Below are positions 1 to 7,054 of a DNA stretch of 64,000 bases, piece by piece. The stretch is from Gemmatimonadota bacterium. GTDB lineage: Bacteria > Gemmatimonadota > Gemmatimonadetes > Gemmatimonadales > Gemmatimonadaceae. The notes beneath the pieces are model-generated. The model worked only from the letters and a program-made list of their open reading frames with translations. It did not search any database and was not told where the DNA came from. Made by a program: the position numbers and the translations under genes. The DNA lies in assembly GCA_023249375.1 (NCBI GenBank), contig JAHFCT010000014.1, positions 1 through 64,000 of the forward strand, written 5' to 3'. How positions within the stretch are numbered: position 1 is the stretch's first letter; each line of letters begins with the position of its first letter.

Positions 1-1
1 A

Positions 2-997
2 CCGCTCGCCAACGGCGCCACCTGCGTGATGTATGAAGGCGCCCCCGACTGGCCCGAACGCAACCGGTTCTGGGAGATCTGCGAGAAGTACGGTGTGTCG
101 GTGTTCTACACGGCGCCGACGGCGATCCGCGCCTTCATGAAATGGGGTGAGCAGCATCCGGCGCGCCACGACCTGTCACGCCTGCGCCTGCTCGGTACGG
201 TTGGCGAGCCGATCAACCCCGAGGCCTGGATGTGGTATCACAGGGTCATCGGCGGCCAGCGCTGCCCCATTGTCGACACGTGGTGGCAGACCGAGACGGG
301 CGCCATCGTGATTTCGCCGCTGCCGGGGCTCACCTCCACAAAACCGGGCTCCGCCACGCGGCCCCTGCCGGGATATTTCGCTGCACTGCTCGATTCCAAG
401 TCCAACGAGATTCAGGTGGGCGGCGGCCTGCTGGCGCTCACACGGCCGTGGCCATCGATGCTGCGCACCATCTGGGGCGACGACGAGCGCTACGTGCAGA
501 CGTACTTCAGCAAGTGGCCGGGGCGTCCCGACCTGTATTTCCCGGGCGACGGCGTCAAGCGCGACGACGACGGTTTCTACTGGATCATGGGGCGCGTGGA
601 CGACGTGCTGAACGTCGCCGGCCACCGCATTGGTACCATGGAAGTGGAGAGTGCGCTCGTCGAGCATCCGGCGGTCGCGGAGGCGGCGGTGGTGGGTAAG
701 ACGCACGAAATGAAGGGGCAGTCGATCGCGGCATTCGTGACGCTGCGCGACGGGTTCCATCAGAGCCCAGCGCTGCGCGACGAACTACGCGAGTTCGTCG
801 CCGAGAAGATCGGGGCCATCGCGCGCCCCGACGACATCCTGTTCAGCGCCGACTTGCCGAAGACGCGATCGGGGAAGATCATGCGACGGCTGCTGCGCGA
901 CATCGCCGAGGGGCGGACGCTGGGGGATACGACGACGCTGGCGGACCCATCGGTGGTGGCGTCGCTCAAGGACCAGTACGAGGCGGAGGAGTCGTAG
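2..997 (+). CDS. acs: Acetyl-CoA synthetase, 3' part (5' end outside window)
   Basis: This is the C-terminal 331 residues of an AMP-forming acetate-CoA ligase, which activates acetate through acetyl-AMP to acetyl-CoA in the cytoplasm. The reading frame is open to the first base, so the real start lies upstream; the GTG at 26 is internal. Family motifs visible are the adenylation motif [10 protein letters not shown], the hinge region with [16 protein letters not shown] followed by [16 protein letters not shown], and the C-terminal [11 protein letters not shown] motif, whose SGK lysine is the regulatory acetylation site in the family. Any residue after that motif up to the TAG at 995 fits normal Acs length. 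A copy of an intergenic inverted repeat follows the stop by a few bases. Confidence 0.95.
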   Translation, partial: PLANGATCVMYEGAPDWPERNRFWEICEKYGVSVFYTAPTAIRAFMKWGEQHPARHDLSRLRLLGTVGEPINPEAWMWYHRVIGGQRCPIVDTWWQTETGAIVISPLPGLTSTKPGSATRPLPGYFAALLDSKSNEIQVGGGLLALTRPWPSMLRTIWGDDERYVQTYFSKWPGRPDLYFPGDGVKRDDDGFYWIMGRVDDVLNVAGHRIGTMEVESALVEHPAVAEAAVVGKTHEMKGQSIAAFVTLRDGFHQSPALRDELREFVAEKIGAIARPDDILFSADLPKTRSGKIMRRLLRDIAEGRTLGDTTTLADPSVVASLKDQYEAEES

Positions 998-1005
998 GAG
1001 ATTGA

Positions 1006-1095
1006 GGACAGGGATCACGGATTGGGATTCGTGATTTCGATTCCGGAATTAGATCGCGATGTCGATTCCGACGCGGGGATCGCCGTGGGCTCACT
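1006..1095. repeat. Intergenic repeat, copy A (degenerate right arm)
   Basis: The left arm ggacagggatcacgg (1006-1020) matches the arms of the copies at 26251, 55317 and 56216. The interior has the same GATTTCGATTCC and AGATCGCGAT words as the copy at 55317. The right arm is not clearly preserved here; the sequence runs into cgcggggatcgccgtggg. It sits just behind the acs stop. Confidence 0.7.
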
Positions 1096-1112
1096 CGGAC
1101 GACGAGGCATGC

Positions 1113-2093
1113 ATGGCGGTTGACTTGCGCGCGGCACTGCAGGAGGCGCTCGCGTCGGACTATGTCCTCGAGGACGAGCTGCCGCGCGGCGGCATGTCGC
1201 GCGTCTTTCTCGCCCTCGAGCGCTCGCTCAACCGCAAGGTCGTGCTCAAGGTGCTCGACCCTGAGCTGGCGGCGACGCTGAGCGCCGAGCGGTTCAAGCG
1301 CGAGATTGCGCTCGCGGCGCGGCTGCAGCATCCGCACATCGTGCCGTTGCTGCACGCCGGCGCGCTGAATGGCATGCTCTTCTATTCGATGCCGTTCGTC
1401 GAGGGCGAGTCTCTGCGCGAACTGATGGCGCGCGAGCGGCCGATGAGCATCGACCGCATCACGCAGATTCTGCTCGAAGTCGCCGGCGCGCTGGACTTCG
1501 CGCACGCCGAAGGCGTGGTGCACCGCGACATCAAGCCGGAAAACGTGATGCTCTTCCACGGGCAGGCCGTGGTGCTCGACTTCGGCATCGCCAAGGCCGT
1601 GAGCAACGCCACGGCGCCGATGAGCAACACCACCGCGCCGCGCCTGACGCTGCAGGGCACCAGCCTCGGCACGCCGACGTACATCGCGCCGGAACAAGCC
1701 GCTGGCGATCCGTCGCTCGATCATCGCGCCGACATCTACAGCGTGGGATGCGTGGCCTACGAAATGCTCTCCGGGCATCCGCCGTTCCGCGGCAAGACGC
1801 CGCAGGCGGTGATGATTGCGCACGCCAAGGAAGCGCCCGAGCCGATCGCGAAGCGCCGCCCCGATGTGCCGGCGCCGCTCGCCAAGCTGGTGATGGCGTG
1901 CCTCGAAAAGGAGCCGCACAAGCGCCCGCAGCGCGCCGAGCAGATTGTGCGGGCGCTGCGTCCGGCGCGGGAATCGGGGGCGACCAGCGGCGTGAAGGGC
2001 ACGCTGGAGCGGCTGCCCTGGTGGCTGCCGTGGCTGCTGGCGGCGGCGTCCACCGCGGCGGCCGTCGGGCTGGCCCTCACGCGTCGCGCGTAA
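1113..2093 (+). CDS. Membrane-tethered PknB-type Ser/Thr protein kinase
   Basis: Predicted Hanks-type Ser/Thr kinase of 326 residues. Visible motifs are the glycine-rich loop PRGGMSRVF, the lysine in VVLKVL (about K46), the catalytic loop VHRDIKPENV, DFGIAK, and TYIAPEQ. A single hydrophobic segment (WWLPWLLAAASTAAAVGLAL) ends the protein, so the kinase domain is predicted to face the cytoplasm, anchored by its C-terminus. ATG 1113 is preferred because it begins directly before the conserved N-lobe; the longer frame from ATG 1059 would add 18 residues encoded by the repeat element upstream. Unlike the two larger kinases at 26-31 kb it has no zinc ribbon and no sensor domain. Substrates are unknown. 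Confidence 0.9.
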   Translation: MAVDLRAALQEALASDYVLEDELPRGGMSRVFLALERSLNRKVVLKVLDPELAATLSAERFKREIALAARLQHPHIVPLLHAGALNGMLFYSMPFVEGESLRELMARERPMSIDRITQILLEVAGALDFAHAEGVVHRDIKPENVMLFHGQAVVLDFGIAKAVSNATAPMSNTTAPRLTLQGTSLGTPTYIAPEQAAGDPSLDHRADIYSVGCVAYEMLSGHPPFRGKTPQAVMIAHAKEAPEPIAKRRPDVPAPLAKLVMACLEKEPHKRPQRAEQIVRALRPARESGATSGVKGTLERLPWWLPWLLAAASTAAAVGLALTRRA

Positions 2094-2124
2094 CCAATGG
2101 CCCTCTCCGGTCGTAATTGAATGC

Positions 2125-2487
2125 ATGCTTGAGAACTTCCTTCCCGAATCGCTCTTTCCGCGCAAACTGCCGGCGGCTGCCGAACGCCGCATGCGGCTGG
2201 CGCAGGCGCGCGCCGAAGAGGCGCTGGTGCGCACGCACGTGGAGAACGCGCTGACGTTCGTCGACGCGCTCGCCGAGGAGCTGCCGTTCGACCGCGCCAT
2301 CGACACGTATATCCGCGAGATGTCGGTGGCGGAACCGCTCGCCTCGGTGGTCGTGACCCGCGTGCTCGTCGTGCTCGGCCGTGAGCTGCTGCCGGCGCGC
2401 CGCGAGGAGAAGAGCGACGACCTGCGGCCGCGGTTGCGGCTCGCCGAGGCGTCCGATGGAAAGAAGGGGACGATCCGGAGGGCGTAA
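2125..2487 (+). CDS. Hypothetical protein, 120 aa
   Basis: No recognised domain. The protein is largely charged and helical, with an Ala/Arg/Glu-rich central part (AAAERRMRLAQARAEEAL) and a hydrophobic stretch MSVAEPLASVVVTRVLVVLG too short and amphipathic to call a membrane segment. It begins 31 nt after the kinase gene and ends before a strong hairpin terminator, so the two are probably co-transcribed. A second ATG four bases upstream (2121) is in another frame. Codon use matches the neighbours, supporting a real gene, but the function cannot be told. Confidence 0.65.
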   Translation: MLENFLPESLFPRKLPAAAERRMRLAQARAEEALVRTHVENALTFVDALAEELPFDRAIDTYIREMSVAEPLASVVVTRVLVVLGRELLPARREEKSDDLRPRLRLAEASDGKKGTIRRA

Positions 2488-2532
2488 GGCAGCGGCGCTT
2501 GTCGCTCGGGATCACCGGAAGCGTGATGCAGA

Positions 2533-2566
2533 CAGGGGCCCGACTCAATGTCGGGCCCCTGCTTTC
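2533..2566. terminator. Hairpin terminator between convergent genes
   Basis: A perfect 11-bp stem (CAGGGGCCCGA, 2533-2543, pairing with 2551-2561) encloses a 7-nt loop and is followed by CTTT. It lies between the + strand gene ending at 2487 and the - strand VKOR gene ending at 2588, and could serve both. Confidence 0.8.
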
Positions 2567-2587
2567 CATGCATCCGAGGGGAGCTGC

Positions 2588-3025
2588 TTACGGCGCGACG
2601 GGCTCCGGCGCCGCGGCACGAAGCTCCATCACGCTCAGCGCGAACATCACGACGACGATGATGGCGCTGATGACGCAGTACATGCACACCGCGTGAATCA
2701 CGGCGAGCTCGAGATACGTGAGCCAGCCGCTGAACAGCAGCCCTCCGCCGGCGAGCGTGACCAGGGACAGGGTGAAGCGACGGTCGGCGGCGAAGCGCTC
2801 CGTGGTGCTGAGCATCGCGGTGGCGAACATCATCACGTAGTAGCACACGCCCCAGAACGCGACGGGCTGGCCGAAGAGCACGGCCCACGGGCTGGTGTTC
2901 ACCTTTTCACAGCTCCCGATCTTGCAGCTCAGCGTGCCGACGACGCCGAGCTTGTAGAGCCACAGGTACATCGCCACGAACAGCCCGATGAGGGCCAGCG
3001 TGGCGATGATCATGCGTCTGGTCAC
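2588..3025 (-). CDS. Vitamin K epoxide reductase (VKOR) family membrane protein
   Basis: Small integral membrane quinone-linked oxidoreductase of 145 residues that reoxidises periplasmic thiol oxidases, the role DsbB plays elsewhere. It has about four hydrophobic segments. The loop cysteines C34 and C39, the active-site pair C114-MY-C117 and the conserved SPWAVLFGQPVAFWG stretch are all present. Its start overlaps the stop of the upstream DsbA-like gene by 4 nt (3022-3025), so the pair is translationally coupled. The pairing of a VKOR with a DsbA-like thioredoxin is an established bacterial disulfide-forming system and supports the call. Confidence 0.92.
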   Translation of the reverse strand: MTRRMIIATLALIGLFVAMYLWLYKLGVVGTLSCKIGSCEKVNTSPWAVLFGQPVAFWGVCYYVMMFATAMLSTTERFAADRRFTLSLVTLAGGGLLFSGWLTYLELAVIHAVCMYCVISAIIVVVMFALSVMELRAAAPEPVAP

Positions 3026-3738
3026 TTGGCGCCTTTCTTGGTGGTGTCGGCCTTGGGCGCCTTGGCGAGTTCTTCGTCGACGATCTTCTTGATCTGATCG
3101 AACGGCAGGCTCCCCTCGTACTTCTTGCCGGCGATGATGAACGACGGCGTCTGGCCGATGCCCTTCTGCTCGGCTTCGGCGCCGCTGGCCTTGATGTTGG
3201 GATAGTTCCGCTTGCTGTCGTAGCAGTCGGCGAACTTCCCGGCGTCGAGGCCGATGTCAGCGGCGTAGCCCTTCATCTTTTTGTCGGGACTCGACGTCGC
3301 CTCGCTGTTCCAGAGATCCTGCGTGTAGAAGAGGCGGTCGTGCATCTCCCAGAACTTCCCCTGTTCGTTGGCACAATACGCCGCGTTGGACGCCGACCAG
3401 GTGTTCTTGTGCATCGGGAGCGGAAAGACGAAGAACTGCACCGAGGCCTGCCCCGACTTCACGAGCCGCTCGCGCACGTCGGGTTCGGAGAGCGTCGCAA
3501 ACTGACCGCAGGCCGGGCACTCGAAGTCGGCGAACTCGATGATCTTGACCGGCGCATCAGGTGATCCCATCAGGAATCCCTGCGCGGTGCCAAGCGGCAT
3601 GTTGGGGTCGATGGCCTCACCGCTGCTGCCCTTGGAACGAGTGGCAACCCAGCCCAGCGCACCGGCGCCGAGGATCGCAACGGCGGCGATGACAAACGTG
3701 AACTGCTTCTGCGACGCTTTCTTGTTGGCGCTAGCCAC
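3022..3738 (-). CDS. DsbA/BdbD-like membrane-anchored thiol oxidase
   Basis: Predicted periplasmic thioredoxin-fold protein of 238 residues. An N-terminal signal anchor (FTFVIAAVAILGAGALGWVA, about residues 13-32) is followed by a thioredoxin domain with the redox motif C74-PA-C77 after FADFE, and the cis-proline loop GQTPSF. The inserted helical region carries two further cysteines (in AAYCANEQG and FADCYDSK). It is the first gene of a two-gene operon with the VKOR protein, which would reoxidise it. The Lys-rich C-terminal tail is typical of the anchored DsbA-like family. Start chosen at ATG 3738, directly before the signal anchor. Confidence 0.93.
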   Translation of the reverse strand: MASANKKASQKQFTFVIAAVAILGAGALGWVATRSKGSSGEAIDPNMPLGTAQGFLMGSPDAPVKIIEFADFECPACGQFATLSEPDVRERLVKSGQASVQFFVFPLPMHKNTWSASNAAYCANEQGKFWEMHDRLFYTQDLWNSEATSSPDKKMKGYAADIGLDAGKFADCYDSKRNYPNIKASGAEAEQKGIGQTPSFIIAGKKYEGSLPFDQIKKIVDEELAKAPKADTTKKGAK

Positions 3739-4050
3739 GGGAGACCGTCAGGTGAGAGGATGGACGAAAGCTACTGGACGCGGGGGGAAGGGCTCAAGGA
3801 GGCAGACGGCAGAGGGTTAACTGCGACACGTGGCGAGGGGAAAGACCAAAGGCTGCTGCAGGCGGCGCGTCGTACGCCGGGGGATACTGCGCTCGTACCC
3901 CGCCGCGGGTAGCTTTGAGCCGCGACCACGTCCGTTCTTGTCGGCTTCCGACTTCCATCGATTCCTCTGTCCCGCATCGACCACTCCCGCATTCCGGTCG
4001 GCCCAGGTGAACTGCACGCCGAGCGTTATGGCTTTGGCGATCATCCGCTG

Positions 4051-4845
4051 GTGCTGCTCCACGGCTTTGGCACGTCCACATTCCTGTGGCGGCGCGTCGC
4101 GCCGGCGCTGCCGCTCGGCCGGGTGACGGCGTGGGCTATCGATCTCTTGGGGCACGGCGAGTCGGACCGGCCCGAGGAAGGGGCGTTTGGCATCGCGGCG
4201 CAGGCACAGTGGGTGGAGCAGGCGATGACGGCGCTGCGCATCGGCCGCGCGACGGTGGTGGGCGTCGACCTTGGCGCCGCCGTGGCACTGCGCCTCGCGG
4301 CCACGCGCCCGGCGCGCGTGCATGGCATCGTGCTGATCAGTCCGCCGCGGCCGGGCCGGGCTCGCGGCGACGATCTGGCCGAACTCGGCCGGCTGACGGC
4401 GACGCACCTCTTTGAAGCATCGAGCGGAATGCTTGGCGCGGCGGCCTGGCTTGGGCCGCTGCTAACGCGCAGCGTCGCTGCGCCCGAGGCGATGCCGGCC
4501 ATGCTCGTGGCGCGCTACGCGGCGCCGTTCGTCGGGGCGGAGGGCGTACAGCACCTTCAACTGCTCGCCAATGCGGTGACGGATGCCGACTTCGAGGAAG
4601 TCGACCTCGGCCGCATCACGGCGCGCACGCTCGTGCTCCGCGGCGAGCACGATGCGTGGTGCACGAGCGCCGATGCGACGCAGCTCGCGACGGCCATTCC
4701 GGCAGCAGAGGTACGGATGGTGCCCACGGCGGGGCGGCTGATTCCGGAGGATGCGCCCGACGCGCTGGCCGCGCTGCTTGCCGACTGGGCGCCGCCGCTG
4801 CACGCCGGTGATGCGCCGCGTGAACTGCCTCGGCGCGACCCGTAA
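4051..4845 (+). CDS. Alpha/beta hydrolase with substituted triad, start uncertain
   Basis: Alpha/beta-hydrolase fold protein; the oxyanion motif HGFG opens the listed frame and DLLGHGESDRP follows. The coding frame clearly continues upstream (IPVGPGELHAERYGFGDHPLVL from about 3991), open back to a stop at 3916, but holds no in-frame ATG, GTG or TTG before GTG 4051. An unusual start (ATT, ATC or CTG near 3961-3976) is possible. The nucleophile elbow reads GVDLGA, so Asp replaces the usual Ser, and the place of the catalytic His (normally GH before an ExP) reads AGRLIPEDAP, so Arg replaces His. The acid Asp (GEHDAW) remains. It may be an inactive homologue or a decaying gene. No neighbour suggests a pathway. 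Confidence 0.7.
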   Translation: MLLHGFGTSTFLWRRVAPALPLGRVTAWAIDLLGHGESDRPEEGAFGIAAQAQWVEQAMTALRIGRATVVGVDLGAAVALRLAATRPARVHGIVLISPPRPGRARGDDLAELGRLTATHLFEASSGMLGAAAWLGPLLTRSVAAPEAMPAMLVARYAAPFVGAEGVQHLQLLANAVTDADFEEVDLGRITARTLVLRGEHDAWCTSADATQLATAIPAAEVRMVPTAGRLIPEDAPDALAALLADWAPPLHAGDAPRELPRRDP

Positions 4846-4874
4846 ACGAATCTCCGGATCAGTGCGTAGAGACC

Positions 4875-4903
4875 TTGGAAACAGGGTACGGCCCGTTTAG
4901 TTT
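4875..4903 (+). promoter_or_regulatory. Sigma-70-like promoter
   Basis: TTGGAA (4875-4880), a 17-bp spacer, then TAGTTT (4898-4903). It points at the small gene starting at 4938, giving a leader of about 30 nt that contains GGACG before the ATG. Confidence 0.6.
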
Positions 4904-4937
4904 TCTAGGTGCAACTCTCACCAAATTTCCGGACGAG

Positions 4938-5225
4938 ATGAACAAGGGTCGAAACAGAACTCGCAGGCCAAGCAACGAACCGTCGCCGAAGGATCAGGCG
5001 CGCGATGAGTTGTTTCAGCATATCATCAGCTGCGGCGTGGTTGGCTGCGCCCCGGAGCACCAGCGGGAGTGGTTTGACGAAACGATGCAGTACTTTGCCC
5101 AGCGGTATCACGAGCTGTCCGCGGTAGAAGTCGCGGAGCTCCGTACCCTTGGCGAGCGTTTCGCTCAGCCGCCCCGGTCGGCCGCTTCAGTAGCGGTAGG
5201 CAACGACGCCGTCGCCACCGCGTAG
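4938..5225 (+). CDS. Hypothetical protein, 95 aa
   Basis: Unrecognised soluble protein, 95 residues from ATG 4938. The N-terminus is basic (MNKGRNRTRRPSNEPSPK), the middle has ELFQHIISCGVVGCAPEHQ with two cysteines, and the C-terminal half is helical (FDETMQYFAQRYHELSAVEVAELRTLGERFA). The frame extends to TTG 4875, but that triplet lies in the -35 box of a good promoter, so ATG 4938, preceded by GGACG, is preferred. The gene stands alone between its own promoter and a strong terminator, so it is an independent transcript. GC content and codon use here are a little lower at the 5' end than in neighbours. Confidence 0.65.
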   Translation: MNKGRNRTRRPSNEPSPKDQARDELFQHIISCGVVGCAPEHQREWFDETMQYFAQRYHELSAVEVAELRTLGERFAQPPRSAASVAVGNDAVATA

Positions 5226-5253
5226 GTCGCACCCGCACACCCCGAGAAGGCCG

Positions 5254-5288
5254 ACGCCCCGCTGCCATGCAGCGGGGCGTTCTTTCTT
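5254..5288 (+). terminator. Rho-independent terminator
   Basis: A 12-bp stem ACGCCCCGCTGC (5254-5265) pairs with GCAGCGGGGCGT (5269-5280) around a CAT loop, followed by TCTTTCTT. It ends the small gene at 5225 and faces the 3' end of the minus-strand gene at 5302. Confidence 0.88.
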
Positions 5289-5301
5289 CGCGGAGCTGAC
5301 G

Positions 5302-5829
5302 CTAGCGGCCGTTCCGGCGCGTTTTGCGCAGGACCACCGCGAGGCGCGCGCCTTCGCCGAGGCCGGCTTCAACGGATGGCGTCCACGAGCGGCCGCGGCG
5401 GCCTTCGACGCCGAGCACGAAGAGCACGCCGGCGGCCGCGCGATCGGAGCCGTCGCGCCGCACGGTCAGGCCGCCGCCGGCGTACGGACCCCAGGTGTTC
5501 TCGAAGAACGGATCGAGCAGGAAGCGGACGGTGAGGTCGGCGCGCGTGGCGAGGCGTGCGCCGTCCGGCATCCACGCGGTGCCTGCGCCGAGTGAAGCGC
5601 CGGCGCGGACGTAGAAACCGAGCGGGATGTTCGCGCCGGCCATGGCGAGCGCGGCCGTGTGGCGTGCGGCGACGCCTTCGACGCGCAGTTCCGGCTGCGT
5701 GCGCGGCACGAAGGTGATGAGTTGGGCGCCAAGCGGGCGGGAGACCGCGAGCGACAGCGCAAGCCAGAGCGCGGGGTTGGCCGCCAGACAACGCGTGCGC
5801 CTGATCGTGACACCGAGCGCGCTTCGCAT
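5302..5829 (-). CDS. Exported protein, probable outer-membrane beta-barrel
   Basis: A 175-residue protein with a signal-like N-terminus (about residues 1-35, ALWLALSLAVSRPLGAQ). The mature part alternates polar and hydrophobic residues and is rich in Gly and aromatic residues (GFYVRAGASLGAG, WGPYAGGGLTVRR, AGVLFVLGVEGRRG), with an Arg-rich end, as in small outer-membrane barrels. No family is recognised. ATG 5829 is chosen because it gives the signal peptide; the frame remains open further upstream but overlaps the phosphatidyltransferase gene. It starts 10 nt after that gene ends, so the two form an operon. Confidence 0.6.
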   Translation of the reverse strand: MRSALGVTIRRTRCLAANPALWLALSLAVSRPLGAQLITFVPRTQPELRVEGVAARHTAALAMAGANIPLGFYVRAGASLGAGTAWMPDGARLATRADLTVRFLLDPFFENTWGPYAGGGLTVRRDGSDRAAAGVLFVLGVEGRRGRSWTPSVEAGLGEGARLAVVLRKTRRNGR

Positions 5830-5839
5830 GGCGCGCACC

Positions 5840-6367
5840 CTAAGCGCGCTCGCGGGCGCGGGCGAGGGCGATGGTGTAGTCGATGACCGAGTAGAGCGAG
5901 ACGGCGCCGACGATGCCCACCGACCAGGCCGTGGCGCGCGCGTCGATGACAATGGCGGGGAGGGCGAAGAGCTGCAGCACGGTGGCCAGCTTGCCCGAGA
6001 ATCGCGCCTTGAACGTGGCGGCGCGGAGCGACGCCATCGACTTGGCGAGGACGAACGCGGCGGCCGTGGCGATGTCGCGCATGATGAAGATGAAGTACTG
6101 CGCGGTGCTGACGCGCCCTTCGAGCAGCAGGGTGCAGATGGCGACAAAGACGAAGATGCGGTCGGCAAAGGGATCGATAAGCGCGCCGACGCGGCTGAAC
6201 TGGTGGCGGCGGCGGGCGAGCCAGCCGTCGAGAAAATCGGTGAGGCCGGCGGCCGCGAGGATCAGCAGGCGGAAGTCGTGATCGTGGACGACGGGAAAGA
6301 GCGCCGCCAGAAACAGGCGGGACATCGAGATGGCGTTGGGCAGCGTCGCCAGGGTGTCGCGCTCCAT
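5840..6367 (-). CDS. CDP-alcohol phosphatidyltransferase
   Basis: Integral membrane enzyme of phospholipid synthesis, 175 residues, which transfers a phosphatidyl group from CDP-diacylglycerol to an alcohol. The family signature D-x2-DG-x2-AR-x8-G-x3-D-x3-D is complete: D44, D47-G48, A51-R52, G61, D65 and D69. Several hydrophobic segments surround it (LLILAAAGL, IFVFVAICTLLL, WSVGIVGAVSLYSVI). The alcohol cannot be told from sequence; phosphatidylglycerophosphate synthase or a cardiolipin-type enzyme are the likely choices. ATG 6367 is used because upstream sequence in this frame lacks membrane character and overlaps the divergent gene. An exported barrel-like protein is encoded directly downstream. 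Confidence 0.88.
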   Translation of the reverse strand: MERDTLATLPNAISMSRLFLAALFPVVHDHDFRLLILAAAGLTDFLDGWLARRRHQFSRVGALIDPFADRIFVFVAICTLLLEGRVSTAQYFIFIMRDIATAAAFVLAKSMASLRAATFKARFSGKLATVLQLFALPAIVIDARATAWSVGIVGAVSLYSVIDYTIALARARERA

Positions 6368-6461
6368 GTCGGGCAAGGTATCCACCCCCGCGGATGCTTG
6401 CCAGCACCAGATGTGCGGGGTAGCTTGGCCTTTGACCCCCACGGCACCCGCAGAGGACGCG

Positions 6462-6926
6462 ATGGCTGAGATCACCGAACTGCTGAAGGGCGTCGCCATC
6501 TTCCAGGACCTCGATGAGGGGGAGCTCGCGCGCGTCTCGGAAGTCTGTCGCACGCAGGACTTCGTGTCGGGCGAGTACGTGTTCAAGGAAGGCGAGCCCG
6601 GCAACCGGCTGTACCTCGTGATCGACGGCGAGGTGCGCATCAGCCGGATGATTCCGGGGAGCGGCGAAGAGGCGCTGGCCGTGCTCAAGAAGGGTTCGCT
6701 GTTCGGGGAAATGGCCGTGTTTGACCGCAGCGAGCGGTCCACGGACGCCATCTCGAATGGCGGGTGCAAGCTGCTGTCGATTTCGCGCAGCGACTTCGAA
6801 CTGCTGCTCGATTTCAACCGCGAGCTGGCGTACAAGGTGCTGTGGTCGTGCACGAGGCTGCTATCATCTCGGCTGCGCTCGACCAACGACAGCCTGCGCA
6901 GCTTCCTCGCGATGTCGATGTTCTAG
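6462..6926 (+). CDS. Stand-alone cyclic-nucleotide-binding domain protein
   Basis: A 154-residue protein made almost entirely of one CRP-like cyclic-nucleotide-binding domain. The beta-roll shows GEYVFKEGEPGNRLYLVIDGEVRIS, and the phosphate-binding cassette reads FGEMAVFDRSERST with the conserved Glu and Arg. A helix follows (FNRELAYKVLWSCTRLLSSRL), but there is no helix-turn-helix, kinase or channel domain, so it probably acts by protein contact. ATG 6462 follows AGAGGA at good distance, and TAGCTT at 6421-6426 could be its -10 box. A terminator follows at 6967. It is divergent from the phosphatidyltransferase operon. Confidence 0.85.
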   Translation: MAEITELLKGVAIFQDLDEGELARVSEVCRTQDFVSGEYVFKEGEPGNRLYLVIDGEVRISRMIPGSGEEALAVLKKGSLFGEMAVFDRSERSTDAISNGGCKLLSISRSDFELLLDFNRELAYKVLWSCTRLLSSRLRSTNDSLRSFLAMSMF

Positions 6927-6966
6927 CGGCGGCGCGGGACGTCTGGGTTCAAGCACGAGAACACGA

Positions 6967-6997
6967 GGGCGGGCCATCGCGGCCCGCCCGTCTGTTT
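6967..6997 (+). terminator. Rho-independent terminator
   Basis: GGGCGGGCC (6967-6975) pairs with GGCCCGCCC (6981-6989) around a 5-nt loop, followed by GTCTGTTTC. It ends the cyclic-nucleotide-binding protein gene. Confidence 0.8.
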
Positions 6998-7039
6998 CTC
7001 CCGGCGTGCGCCGCCGTTGTCCTGATCCTCTCGGTGTGG

Positions 7040-7045
7040 TACTCT
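7040..7045 (+). promoter_or_regulatory. Putative -10 box for the M28 peptidase
   Basis: TACTCT lies 9 nt before ATG 7055, leaving room for only a very short leader. It is one of a set of TANNNT boxes directly ahead of start codons in this window. Confidence 0.4.
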
Positions 7046-7054
7046 CTCTTGACT

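Noticed and set aside
966-2888. Long minus-strand open frame of 640 codons opposite the kinase genes
   Set aside because: It is an Arg/His-rich shadow of the + strand kinase and its neighbours; the plus-strand product shows clear kinase motifs, and the frame runs through a terminator.
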